A stretch of 64,000 nt of DNA, from positions 104,782,501 through 104,846,500 of the forward strand of contig CM065814.1 in assembly GCA_033398695.1 (NCBI GenBank), given 5' to 3'. The notes beneath the pieces were generated by a model. The model had not been told where the DNA came from, searched no databases, and was given only the letters and a program-made list of their open reading frames with translations. This DNA comes from Orobanche coerulescens (lineage: Eukaryota > Streptophyta > Magnoliopsida > Lamiales > Orobanchaceae). Below, in pieces: positions 44,309 through 55,549 of the stretch. How positions within the stretch are numbered: position 1 is the first letter of the stretch; the number at the start of each line of letters is the position of its first letter. Position numbers and translations under genes: made by a program.

Positions 44309-47185
44309 TGTAACACCCCCAAAAGCATATGGGAATATTACACGCCGTAGACCCTTTCCACAAGGATCTACCAGGCTAAACATTCATAAACAACTAAATG
44401 CTTGCCCGACCAGGGTCAAACAATAAAATAATACAGACCGTTATGGTCACTTACACGTGCATACACAGACCGATGAGGTCACACAACCCCAATCAACAAA
44501 ACTGACTTAAACGACATTACCCACACAGGGGTCGAAATACAATACAGCGGAAGACTGAAATCAACTCTGACAACACAACAAAAATCAAACAACTCTCGAC
44601 TCATGATTAGCATCGCAGCTCGTCATCCTCTTGTGCCAATCCTGTGACTGCTCCCCTAAATCTGCATGTACCTGGACGCAAAACAGACATCCACCCCCCA
44701 ATTACTCGGGGGTTAGTAAAACTCCATTGTTTTACTAGTGCAAGTATCAAATCATACGAAATGTAACAAGCAATTAATAATCGTGAATCAAATATAATAA
44801 TAAAGTATCAAATATTCCCGGGAGGTTTTCACAAGGGAAGATAAGCTATGAAGCACTCGAAAATAAGATTATCATCTCGGGAATTTTTAGAATTTCAAAA
44901 CCTTTCGAAAATCTTAGGGTCTTAACCCAAATCTCAAATTGTATTTCAACAATTTACAGTACGAAAACATTTCCATAAATCTCGTGGGGCTCGGCCCAAC
45001 ATTCTTTCTTAAAACTTTTCCTTTGAAAACTTTGATTTGAAAGCATCATGCTCATGACACCGTGATCCACTGCCACGTGTCTCCGTAGGTTCAACAACCC
45101 GCACGGACTACATCACGCATAATTAAACAAACATAATCAATTCCGACACCGTGATCCACTGTCACGTGTCTCCGTAGGTTCAACAACCCACACGGACTAT
45201 TAACCAGACATAACCAATTCCGATACCGTGATCCACTGTCACGTGTCTTCGTAGGTTCAACAACCCACACGGACTATATCAATCACAACAATCACACAGA
45301 CAGTCCTGACACCGTAGTCCACTGCCACGTGTCACCATAAGCCCCGTCGAGCTCACCCGGTTGGACGTACTGTGTCAGAAACTCATGGTCCACTGCCATG
45401 CGTTAACGTAGGCCTCGTCAGACCAGCACGATTGGACCTCAGTACCTCACTAAGTTCTGACCCCGTAGTCCACTGCCATGAATCCTCGTAGGTCCCGTCG
45501 AACCAACACGAGTGAACTTAGCGGTCACACACATATTCACATTCACATTACATACAAAAATGAGCACAATTAATCAATCAGCTTGATCACCACAAAATCG
45601 TACATTGCACGCACATAACACAACCTCAACACTCGCAACAACTATCATCGATCAACGACACTTAACCAACATAATACACATTCGGTACACAATACATTGC
45701 ACAACCACGTGTACAACCATCTCATATGTACATCGCAATCCTGCACAAATGGCACAACGTCTAACACGTATACCAATATAACACTATTATCACATAGCCT
45801 TCAAATTTCGGAAAACACAACCAACTCAAACGGAACATATTTACGAAGGCAAGCAAAATCATCATAATTCTCATACGTGATTACTAGTCGCAAGATACAA
45901 GTCGTATAGTAAGATACTTGCCTCGATATCGTCACGCAAGTATTTCAACGAACGCGGTTCAACCGGAAAGCTTCAAAACGCCCGATGCCATCGAAAAGAA
46001 AGACGACAACGAACGGAAGGGTTCAACTCGGTTTCTTCACATGAAACTCGATCCTAACAACATATAATCAATAAATCATCGATCATACGAGGAAGAATAA
46101 TCGTAGAACGCCCGAAAACCCCTCTATGACATTTTACCGGACACCTTCAAGGCGTCGATCAAGAACTCGACCAAAACAACGAATCGATACGATCCAACCA
46201 TGGAATAACAAGGGAAATGATATAATACATCTAAATAATCATCAATACATCATAATCCTAAGTTAAATCGGATTAAACGGATGAAATCGAAAAAAATACC
46301 CAAAATCCCCAAAATTAGATTTCTAGAAAATCTGACCTGATTCGATCGATCAAAGGATGTTATAGGACGGTTGATTGATGATATGAACCTCAAAACTTCA
46401 TGAATTTATTGTATAACAACATGCCTCCATGATTGACCAAGCTTCAGCTGCGGAAGGGAAGAAAATGAGTGAGAAAATGGGTGAAAAACCCGACTGCAGG
46501 GCCTTGAATAGGCTGTCTGCCGGCCGAGTTACGTACGTAACCGGCCAAGGCTTACGTACGTAACCGAGTCACTGCCCCAAAACTGCCGGTTCGTTATGTA
46601 CGTAACCGGCCAGGGCCTTACGTACGTAACCGGCCTTACGTACGTAACTGCCGAGCACTACCGGCCGTAACTCGGCTAGTCCCGGGCTGGGCCCGAACGA
46701 CGGCCCGAACGACCCCAAAACCCGAACCTGAATACGAATCGAAGATACAGTTACGAAGTACTCGCAAAGACGAACTCGAGCACTAAGAGAACACACGATT
46801 CAGACCACCCGAAGGCTCGAAATTCGACAACGGAAAGTAATTACCCCAAACTTTGGGAAATTACTAAAATGACCCAAAACGTCCGAAATACACGATACAC
46901 GATCGAAACACCAAGCCAAAGCTCGAAACATGAATAATAAAATTAAATGAACTTATGAGAAACTCGAAACAACAGTTTCGGACGATATTCGCAAGAATCG
47001 AACTCAAGTGCGGAAAAGTCGCTAAAAAGCACGGAACTCAACAAAACGGCACCGAAACGAACTCGAATGTCAAAAAGTGTAGAATTAATCATTCTCAGAA
47101 TGACGAAACGGTCATGAGCGAGTCGTCAAAACGGACTTCCGCCAAAAAAAAGAAATTACCGGAAATCGAAATTACGGGTATTACA
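44309..47185 (-). repeat. 5' LTR of LARD2
   Basis: 2,877 bases, very similar to the left LTR. Its ACGTACGT array (46529-46647) is fuller, with five clear copies, whereas the left LTR has lost some of them. Confidence 0.93.
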
Positions 47186-47526
47186 ACTATCGATTGATGT
47201 TGTTATCGTTGGGATTGGATTAAGCCATTATCATTCTTGTTCTTCATTTAAACCCATGCATGCTAGGTGTTTGATAAAATGCATCAATGAAAATTTTTGA
47301 GCCGAACGTTTTCAATTTATATGCAACGAATTTGATTTTCGGATTACATTGTACCCCCAACCCTTACATCATGTTTAAACTTGAAAGCTCAGCCTTAATT
47401 ACCTCTTACGATGGTGCAAGTTCATTCGACTCTTTATTCACGTTCCGCATATCTTAAGTCGAGATTGGTGTAGTTTTCTTTAAAAGTTGTGTAATTTCCG
47501 GTGTTTAATTTTTCAGGAACCTTGCC

Positions 47527-48648
47527 ATGGCTAGAAAAAAGAAGATGAGTACGAGGGCCAGGACACGATCATCCCCCACAAGAGGGGAGACATCACAAAA
47601 CCGAGCCGATTTAGAATCTCACCAATTCTCCGATCCGGACATTCACAGAATATTCAACGAGAGAATCCGGCCTCGACCAATAATCCCAGAGCGGGGATTC
47701 ACTCCCGCCCCCCAGGACGGTGAGCTTTTGACTATGATCAACGAGATGGGATGGACTCGTTTCACTGCGCCACCCGAGCCTGCTGTGATCTCTATCGTCC
47801 AGGAGTTACACGCCAGTGCTCTATTGCGACATATTCAGGCGGGGCAGATGATGGGGCGACCAGATATACGGACTGAGGTCGTCGTCCGAGGCCAAATTGT
47901 GGATTTTTTGGTGGCCGCAATTCAGAGGCTATACGAGCTACCAGAGGTGGACGAGACGGCGTATACGCGGGTTATGAGTAGCCTCACGAGGGAGGATCTG
48001 CTGGAGGCACTCGCACAGCCCGGTTCCGTCTAGGAGACGCGCGTCCCGGGTTCTTCAGCCTTCTATTTTAAGAGTTCTCACCTCAGTCGGTTCGGGCGAG
48101 CATGGCTCTACTTCCTCTGCGCACGAGTCGACCCTACATCGCAGATCCGCTCGGTCTTACTTTCTCGTGCCCGACTTCTGTATGCTATCATGATGGGACT
48201 CTGGTTCGATGTGGCCCCTCGGTTGTCCCGTTCTATATTTCAGTGTATTCAGGGAGGGGCAAAGACGGGATTAAAACATCCCTCGCTGATATGTGCTCTA
48301 TGCCGCTAGTCGGGCGTGACGTGGTCCGACGACGAGCCATCTATTGCACCCCAGGGTCCGATCGACCACCGTATTATCTCTCATTTTGACCAGTAGGGTG
48401 GCGCGAGAGCACACGAGCGGGGGCGAGGATTTATGATTGATGAGCCACACGAGCACTCTCCCGAGCCACTTCGCCTGACACATGAGCCGACGGCGGATGC
48501 TGATGATCGTACTGAGTCCTCTCCTCCGCCAGCGAGAGAGCATCTTCAGGCGATGTTTGACAGCCTGAGGGAGGAGATGCGGAGAGAGAGAGGGCCATCT
48601 AGCTGCTGTCCGAGAGGAGATGCGGACTGAGAAAGACAGCCTCCTCGC
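47527..48648 (+). pseudogene. Athila B late ORF, N-terminal part (putative plant transposon protein domain)
   Basis: ATG at 47527 in a good context (GCCATGGC). The lysine/arginine/serine-rich start (RKKKMSTRARTRSSPTRGET) is followed by a domain with RIRPRPIIPERGF, MINEMGWTRFTAPPEP, VVRGQIVDFLVAAIQRLYEL and LTREDLLEAL, up to a stop at 48031-48033. After a shift the reading resumes with LLYAIMMGLWFDVAPRL and HPSLICALCR. This order resembles the 'putative plant transposon protein' domain found in Athila-type second ORFs; the role is unknown. The C-terminal part becomes glutamate/arginine-rich (about 48540-48648), probably coiled coil, and is cut by gypsy D. Confidence 0.65.
48644..48648. repeat. 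target-site duplication CTCGC (left copy) of gypsy D
   Basis: CTCGC here and at 57631-57635 flank gypsy D. Confidence 0.95.
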
Positions 48649-49017
48649 TGTAATACCCGGTTGTAATTCAGTCATTATCATTCAATAATTTCATTCAGTG
48701 ATTGTCACTCAGTGGATTTTCACTCATTTATAATCATCCATCAATCATGTTCGTTCACCGTGTTCACCGTTCGGAAAAACTTCGAGTTGTGTATCGTTAT
48801 TGTTCATTGTTTCAACTTTCCTCATATGAGTTCGACTTTGTTAGATCACCATTAATTTTTGGTAACTCCAAAAATTCTAAATCTTTGCAATATTATATAA
48901 CATCGAGTTAGCTTTCCAATGGTTCAAACGGTGAGTCAATCGGAGTCCGGACGAGAGAGTTATGGTCGTTTTAGCTCACCCGCTCATTTTTCAGTTATTG
49001 GCCGATCACTGCCGACC

Positions 49018-49320
49018 GAACTCGGCCGTGTCGTCCGACACGGCCCGTACCGTACTCGTCCGGAAATGACGAAGTCTCTGCCCACAGGACTCGACCGTGT
49101 CGTTTGGCACGGCCGAGTCGAACTCTTCCGGATAAGCCAGAACCGACTGCCGACACGCCCGACCGTGTTCCAGGACACGGTCGAGTCATGCCGAGTCGGC
49201 TCGGACGGGTCACTATCGGAAGGCCCTCCAGCGCGCGACCGTGTCAAGCGAGGACACGGTCGAGTCCTGTCGGCCAGGTATGCGGCACGGCCGTGCCGAT
49301 CGGCACGGGCCGTGTCCGGC
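49018..49320 (+). promoter_or_regulatory. GGCCGTGTC / GACACGGCC inverted word array upstream of TATA
   Basis: CCGTGTC and its reverse complement GACACGG recur about fourteen times in 300 bases, often as near-palindromes such as CGTGTCGTCCGACACG. CTATAAATT at 49334-49342 follows at once. The 3' LTR has a decayed version at 55918-56210 with TATA at 56217-56225. Confidence 0.7.
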
Positions 49321-49963
49321 GAGCGATCAACCCCTATAAATTCATTTTTGAGCATTTCACTCTTTTCTTTCCCTTTTCTTCACCTACAACCGAGAGAGAG
49401 AGCTTGAGGGAGGGTTTTCCTTCACAAATCATTTGAGTGTTTGATTTTCTTCATCTCCTTTAGATCGTGAAGCTTGGACAATCAATCCAACGCGTGTTCT
49501 ACGGATCTTAGTACTTGAATCTCGAAGGTAACATCTCTAGAACCCTACTTTCGAATAATTGGGGATTTTGGGGTTTTTGTCCGATTCTTTCCGTTTTGTT
49601 GATAGATTCTTGATGAATATGATTAATCTTGTTGCTATCATAAATTTTCCTACGGATTCAGAGTATATTTTCATAGTTTTGCGGAATCGAGAGGGTTTGG
49701 TTGTGGTCCGCCCTCGTTATTATTTTGTGCGAATATACACGAATCGTAGGCGGGTTTTTGGGTGTATTCCATTTCCGTATTCGACTAGAGTTGGTTGTAA
49801 TTATGTTCTTCGAATCGTTAGGTTTGGTTCCGTTGATTCCTAGTGTTCGTCGGTGATTATCCTTTCCGTTCGTTGCGTCATCAAAATATTCAAGGCAAGT
49901 AATTCTTGGAAACCTTTATGCTTAATGTGAAATGGTAATGTATATTGTGTGTGCTTTACTCAC

Positions 49964-50190
49964 CTCGGGAGGGTCCGACGGGGCCTCGAGGGAATCTATG
50001 GCTTCGTCTGGATTCATGAGTTTGATTCGCTAGCCACTCGGGAGGGTCCTTAGAGGCCTCGAGTGGGATTCGTGGCTTCGTCCGGTCTAGGTGACGTGTG
50101 GTGCTTGACTTGTTTTATGAATGTGGACGGCTCGGGAGGGTCCTTAGAGGCCTCGAGTGGGATTCGTGGCTTCGTCGGTCTAGGCAAATT
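49964..50190 (+). repeat. minisatellite with GAGGCCTC core in gypsy D LTR
   Basis: Three units of about 75-95 bases with CTCGGGAGGGTCC, TTAGAGGCCTCGAG and ATTCGTGGCTTCGTC. The partner array is 56844-57070. Confidence 0.85.
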
Positions 50191-50746
50191 AATTGTACTG
50201 TTTGTTTAGGAAAAGACATGTCTTATTTTGGTTTTCGAAATGATATTGGTGCATGTACTATGAAATGTGTAAGCGATTGGTTTGCCTTGATTACTTGTAC
50301 TTGCGTAATTGCTAACCCCTCTGGGGACCCGTTTTGGGAAATTCTTGTTATGGATTTCGAGTTATGATCATCCGGACGGCGGGCACTGACAGACGGATGC
50401 GAGGCGTTGGCGAGTCGTTGACATGTGCATTTGGGTCTTTCTATTTCCTTGTCCATTTTGAATTGATTGTTCTAATAATTATAAACTTATAGAGTGTACT
50501 CGCGAGTACTTAGGCTTTTCAAATTCAAACTCCGTGTTGTACTACTTTTAAATTGTTACATTGTTGGTTGATGATCATTTCGCCGGTTGCTCCGGGCGTA
50601 ACTTTTTATGTCTTATAATTAAATGTGTGTCCTCGCTAACCGGGATGGTTAGTCGAGTGGAGTTTTCTTGTTTGTAGCCTGATGGGTCCCATGTGGGGGT
50701 CCACGGCGCTGTAATATACTCTGAATATCGCGGGGTGTTACAGAAA

Positions 50747-50760
50747 TGGTATCGGAGAGC
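50747..50760 (+). other. primer-binding site of gypsy D
   Basis: TGGTATCGGAGAGC, four bases after the LTR end; initiator-methionine-tRNA type. Confidence 0.8.
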
Positions 50761-50980
50761 GCTCTAGGTTTATGGATACCTAGGCTTGTTGGTTATTTGG
50801 GTCTAGTCGTATTTGTTTTGCACATTGTCACACCGCTGCCAGCATCCCAGTACTTCCAGTGCTCGTAAGTTTTCTTATTCAGCTCTTTTGTTTCTTGCAT
50901 TGTATTTCCACTTTTGAATCGTAGTTGCTTTTCCTCCCTTACTCATCATCGATATACTTCTGTTATCTCTCAACTTCAGT

Positions 50981-52150
50981 ATGGATGCCGGAGGAAACCG
51001 TGGTCGTGGTTGTGGTCGTGGACGCGGCCGAGGACGTGGGGCAGCCGGTGGGGCGGCCACGTCGCATTCTTCGGGATCCGGAAGTACCGGTGACCGTCAT
51101 AGTCATGCTTCTTCTCAGGAGCGCGCCGATCTTGGTATTGCGGCTGTTATGCAGCAAATGGTTAACCAGATGGCGGCTATAGCTCAGGTGGTCCAGAACC
51201 CCGATCAGGCCCATGCTAATCGGGGCGGAACGGATCGTTGGCTTCAGGATGTCATCAAGATGCATCCTCCCCAGTTTTCGGGAGCTTCGGACCCGATCGG
51301 CTGGGAAGGGTGGATCAAGGAGATATCCAAAGTATTCACTACTACCAACTGCCCCGAGGACCGTAAGGTTCCTATTGCTCAATACTTTCTCACGGGAGAT
51401 GCTACAGATTGGTGGGAGGCCGTTGGTCCCAAAGATCATGTTGCTTCGTGGGCCGAGTTTGAGGAGTTGATGGAGACCGAGTATTGTCCATGGCCGGTCA
51501 AACAGGCTCGAGTGCATGCTTTCTTTGATGCTCAACCACGGGATATCCCCGTATCCCAATCTATTGCCGATTTTAACAAGGAGTTGGGTTATGTGAAGAC
51601 CCAAGTTGTCGAAGAGAGCGACAAGATTTTCTATTTTTCCAGGAGAATGAAACTGTCCATTCGGGACTATATGTCTGGGCTCGTCTGTACTACCTTGAAG
51701 GATTATCAGAGTCGAGCTCTTGCTTATGATATGTCGGTGACCGCTAGCGATTTGGCTCGCGAGAGCAAGAAGCAGAAGTCGGTCGGAAATTTTTCTGGTC
51801 CCAAGAGTGGAGGCCAGCAGAAATCTCAGGTTGCAAATATTTCTACGGGCGGTTCGGCTCGTTTTTCTGGGAGCTTTCAGAGTGCCTCCGGAACCGTCGT
51901 CCGGGACCCCAGATGCTTTAACTATGGCAAGTCAGGCCACGTGAACCGGGATTGTGCGAGAAGCTCAGACAGTTTCGCGGCGCCCGTTCTGCACTTATGG
52001 AGCCGAGTGTGAACCAGGGCTCATTTGCTCCGCCGCCTCCACCGAGTGCCGGCCGAGGTAGGGGTCGGGGTCAACCCGCTAGAGGAGGAGCTTCCAGTGT
52101 CGGCTCCGCCCAGCCGCGTATATACGAGATGAGGAGGGCCGATGACCCGG
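50981..52150 (+). pseudogene. gypsy D gag
   Basis: The start at 50981 opens a frame of 343 codons. It begins with a glycine/arginine-rich N-terminus (residues 4-22). The capsid domain starts at about residue 85 (KMHPPQFSGASDPIGWEGWI, AQYFLTGDATDWWEAV, METEYCPWPVKQARVHAF). The zinc knuckle CFNYGKSGHVNRDC has tyrosine in place of the second cysteine. The frame slips near 51955. The next frame has a proline/glycine/arginine-rich linker and [15 protein letters not shown], the usual gag-protease link in this lineage. Capsid looks intact; the knuckle does not. Confidence 0.9.
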
Positions 52151-53399
52151 CGACTCTTGTGGCGGCAGTACCGTTCATATCCATTCTCATCCTGTCGGTG
52201 TGCTTTTTGATTCGGGTGCTACGCATTCATTCATTTCTCTAGAGTGTGTACGCCGTTTGAGTCTCGACTGCTTGTCACCTTGCGAGCCTTTCATCGTTAA
52301 ACTTCCTAGCGGTGATAGAATTGTCGGTGATCGAGAAGTCCGGGACTATTCTGTGATTATTTGTGAGAGGGCTTGGCTCTCTAATCTTATTGTCGTGGGT
52401 ATCGAGGGTGAGGATTTGATTCTCGAGGATGATTGGCTCGAGCGACATGGCGCGATCATGAACTACCGCACGAAAATCATCACTATGTTAGCGGAGGACG
52501 GCACCGAACACTCTTTCGCAGGGCGAAAGAGAAACCAGAAGTTTGTTATTAACGCCTTGAAGGCGATGAAACTCCTGCGAACAGGGTGTACTGGTTATTG
52601 GTGCTACGCCTTGAAGGCGGAGAATGGTGGAGTCGAGCTTTCATCGATTCCAGTCATTAGTGAGTTTCCTGATGTATTTCCTGACGAGTTGCCGGGATTG
52701 CCACCGGATCGTGAGGTTGAGTTTGCTATAGAGTTAGAGCCGGGTGCGGCTCCAATTTCGAAGGCGCCGTATCGCATGGCACCTTCAGAGATGTCAGAGT
52801 TGAAGAAACAGTTGAGTGAACTTCTTGAGTCGGGGTATGTTCGAACGAGTGCCTCGCCTTGGGGCGCACCGGTCTTGTTTGTGCGTAAGAAGGATGGTTC
52901 ACTACGTTTGTGTATCGACTATCGTGAACTGAACAAGGTGACCATCAAGAACAAGTATCCTTTGCCGAGGATTGACGACTTGTTCGATCAGTTGCAGGGA
53001 GCGGCGGTATTCTCAAAGATTGATTTGGGATCGGGGTACTATCAGCTCCGGGTGAGGGAGTCCGACGTGCCGAAAATGGCTTTTCAAACGAGATACGGAC
53101 ATTATGAGTTTGTAGTTATGCCTTTCGGGTTAACTAACGCGCCGGCGGTGTTCATGCAGTTGATGAACAAAGTCTTTATCGAGTATTTGGATAAGTGTGT
53201 CGTCGTCTTCATTGACGATATTCTTATTTATTCGAGGAACGAGGAAGAGCATGCCCATCATTTGCGGGTAGTGTTAGACATTTTGAGGACCGAGCAACTC
53301 TATGCGAAGTTCTCGAAATGTGAGTTCTGGCTGAAGGAAGTGATGTTTTTGGGTCACGTGATTTCGGTAGGGAGTTCGAGTGGATCCGCAGAAAATTGA
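52150..53399 (+). pseudogene. gypsy D pol: protease and reverse transcriptase
   Basis: The protease has [15 protein letters not shown]. The later block [12 protein letters not shown] has glutamate where glycine is usual (LILGMDWL in relatives). RT is complete: [52 protein letters not shown] and the catalytic [11 protein letters not shown]. The frame breaks in the thumb after VMFLGHVIS. The ATG at 52200 is internal; the true reading enters from gag through a slip near 52160. Confidence 0.92.
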
Positions 53400-54146
53400 G
53401 GCGGTGTTGGATTGGGCATCGCCCACAAATGTGAAGGAGGTCCGTAGTTTCTTGGGTTTGGTGGCTACTACCGTAGGTTCGTCGAGGTTTCTCAAAACTA
53501 GCTCGACCACTTACACAGATTGCTCCGTAAATCCGAGAAGTTAAATGCGGACCGATGAGAGGCGTCGAGTTTTGAGGAGTAGAAGAAGCGTTTGACTTCA
53601 GCCCCGGTTTTGGCATTGCCATGTGGCAACGAGGGTTTCGCCGTTTTTAGCGATGCTTCGGGTCAGGGTCTTGGGTGCGTATTGATGCAGCACGGCAAGA
53701 CCATTGCCTATGCGTCGAGACAGTTGAGGCCGTATGAGCTTAACTACCCTACTCACGATTTGGAGTTAGCGGCGGTTGTCTTTGCACTCAAGATTTGGCG
53801 TCACTATCTTTTCGGCTCTGCATGTCAGATTTTTACCGATCATAAAAGTCTGAAATACATATTTACTCAGCGAGAGTTGAATATGAGGCAGAGGAGGTGG
53901 TTAGAGTTGATTAAGGATTATGACCTCGAAATCCTTTATCATCCGGGTAAGGCGAATATCGTGGCCGACGCCTTGAGTCGGAAACCGATTGCGTTGCGAA
54001 CGCTTGAGGTCCTTACGCCTCAGTCTGAGCTTCGGCGGGCTTTGATCGGGTTAGATGTTGAGGTTTTGCTGCCTGGATCTGTCGGGCAACTTTGTGCCTT
54101 AGAAATTTCGTCGTCTTTGAACGATGAAATTAAATCAAGCAATTAG
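53400..54146 (+). pseudogene. gypsy D pol: RNase H
   Basis: 53400-53590 is a frameshifted connection ([15 protein letters not shown], then losses). From 53592 the reading is clean: [78 protein letters not shown] and [16 protein letters not shown]. The end is a frameshift near 54140. Confidence 0.9.
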
Positions 54147-55083
54147 AGGATCCGATGATTACTCAAATCCGAGAGAACGTTCTTAAAGGAAAGTCTCCTG
54201 GGTTTGTGATTCACGAGGATGGTGTTTTGAGATTCAGTCGGCTTTGTGTGCCGAGCGATCCGAGGGTTGCGGCAGGTATTTTGCGTGAGGCCCATTCCAC
54301 ACCTATTCCGTTCATCTGGCTCGAGTAAGATGTACAAGGACACGAGGAGGAACTTGGTGGAATGATATGAAGGAGGAGGTCGCACGGTTTGTGGCGAGAT
54401 GTTTGACTTGCCAACGTGTCAAAATCGAGCATCGGCCGGCCAGGTTATTGCGATCACTTCTGTTAGGAATGGAAATGGGAAGATATATCGATGGATTTCA
54501 TTACGAGTTTGCCGAGATCGAGATCGGGCATGAATATGGTTTGGGTGATTGTTGATCGTCGACCAAGTCGGCACATTTAAGGCATCAAGGACACTTGGGG
54601 CCGGAGAATTGGCCCGTATATTTATCGCCTGATTGTGAGGCTTCACGGTACTCGAAGTCTATCGTTTCGATCGTGATGGCCGTTTCGTATCGCACTTTTG
54701 GCGGGCGGTGCATAAGGCGTTGGGTACCCGTTTGCATTTGAGTACCTCTTTCCATCCTCGGTCGGATGGATGGTCGGAACGCACTATCCAGACGTTCGAG
54801 GATATGTTGCGTGCGTGCGCTCTCGATTGGAGCGGCGATCGGGAGGAGCATTTGCCATTGATCGAATTCACGTACAACAATAGTTGGCACACGTCGGTCG
54901 GATGGCACCGTCTGAGGCACTTTATGGCGCGATGTCGGTCACCGATTTGTTGGAATGAGGCGTCGGATAAAGTCGGGTCCGAGACGGATGTCGTTTTAGC
55001 GACGAGGCGGCAGATCGGGTTAATTCGAGAACGGATGTTGACGGCCCAGTTCGGCGAAGTCATATGCCGATGTCCGTCGTAGA
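54147..55083 (+). pseudogene. gypsy D pol: integrase, many frameshifts
   Basis: Pieces in at least six frame segments: GKSPGFVIHEDGVLRF, EAHS with a one-base loss, ARCLTCQRVKIEH (zinc module), MDFITSLP with losses around it, SDRDGRFVSHFW with a loss, ALGTRLHLSTSFHPRSDG, SERTIQTFEDMLRACALDW (with the glutamate), and LPLIEFTYNNSWHTSVG. The losses are nearly all single bases from doublets, for example TAT for TTAT near 54305. Confidence 0.88.
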
Positions 55084-55518
55084 CCTTTAGAATTCGAGGT
55101 GGGAGACCACGTTTTCTTTGAAGGTGTCGCCAACGAGAGGAGTTTTCCGTTTCGGGAAGAAGGAAGTTGAGTCCGAGATTTATTGGACCCTTCGAGATTC
55201 TCGGCGAGTCGGTGGGATAGCATACCGTTTGGGGTTACCGCCGGCGTTGAGTCATGTTCATAGTGTTTTTCATGTTGCGCCGCTGAGGAAATATGTTCGA
55301 GCTCCTAGTCACGTCACAGATTATGGCGAGAATGATATTGGAGAAGATATTACTTTTGAGGAGCGTCCTTTGAAGATTTTGGAGCATCGTGAGAAGCGAG
55401 TGAGGCATAAGACCATCCCTTTGGTCAAAGTGCGGTGGTCAAGACACGGAGTCGAAGAGGCTACTTGGGAAGCGAGGATAGTATGCGGGAGAGTTATCCC
55501 GAGTTGTTTGACCCTTAG
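55084..55518 (+). pseudogene. gypsy D pol: integrase C-terminus and chromodomain
   Basis: SPTRGVFRFGKK, then after slips GGIAYRLGLPPALSHVHSVF, HVAPLRKYV, FEERPLKILEHREKRVRHKT, IPLVKVRWSRHGVEEATWE and a last slip before the PELF-type end and TAG at 55516-55518. The tryptophan-containing chromodomain block is intact. Confidence 0.88.
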
Positions 55519-55549
55519 TTTCGGGACGAAACTCTTTTAAGGGGGTGTA
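55519..55549 (+). other. pre-LTR block and polypurine tract of gypsy D
   Basis: TTTCGGGACGAAACTCTTTT and AAGGGGG, as in gypsy C and the LARDs. Confidence 0.85.

Larger units (their letters stand above)
38612..47185 (-). mobile_element. LARD2: large non-coding LTR derivative, minus strand
   Basis: Two LTRs (38612-41460 and 44309-47185) of the LARD family frame a 2.85-kb non-coding internal region. In element orientation each LTR starts TGTAATACCCGTAATTTCG and ends GGGTGTTACA or GGGGTTGTTACA. A primer site, polypurine tract and exact 5-bp duplication are present. It is a relative, not a copy, of LARD1: the LTR starts match well but the minisatellites differ. Confidence 0.93.
38425..47516 (+). 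other. putative 5'-UTR intron of the late ORF, now holding LARD2
   Basis: CAAG/GTAATT donor at 38424/38425 and TTTTTCAG/GAAC acceptor at 47516/47517, ten bases before the ATG at 47527. Without LARD2 and one target copy the intron would be about 513 bases and T-rich, a normal plant size. This is inference from splice-site form and position. Confidence 0.45.
48649..50742 (+). repeat. 5' LTR of gypsy D
   Basis: TGTAATACCCGGTTG ... GGGGTGTTACA. It contains the CGTGTC/GACACG array (49018-49320), a TATA box (49334-49342) and a minisatellite (49964-50190). The GCTAACCGGGATGGTTAG hairpin is near 50636. Confidence 0.94.

Noticed and set aside
47527..48648. An envelope-like protein for the Athila late ORF
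   Set aside because: I see no signal peptide or membrane segment. The visible blocks fit the putative plant transposon protein domain with a charged C-terminal tail.
48919..49436. ORFs of 110-160 codons in the gypsy D LTR
   Set aside because: They lie on the CGTGTC/GACACG array, occur in several frames on both strands and are broken in the 3' LTR copy.
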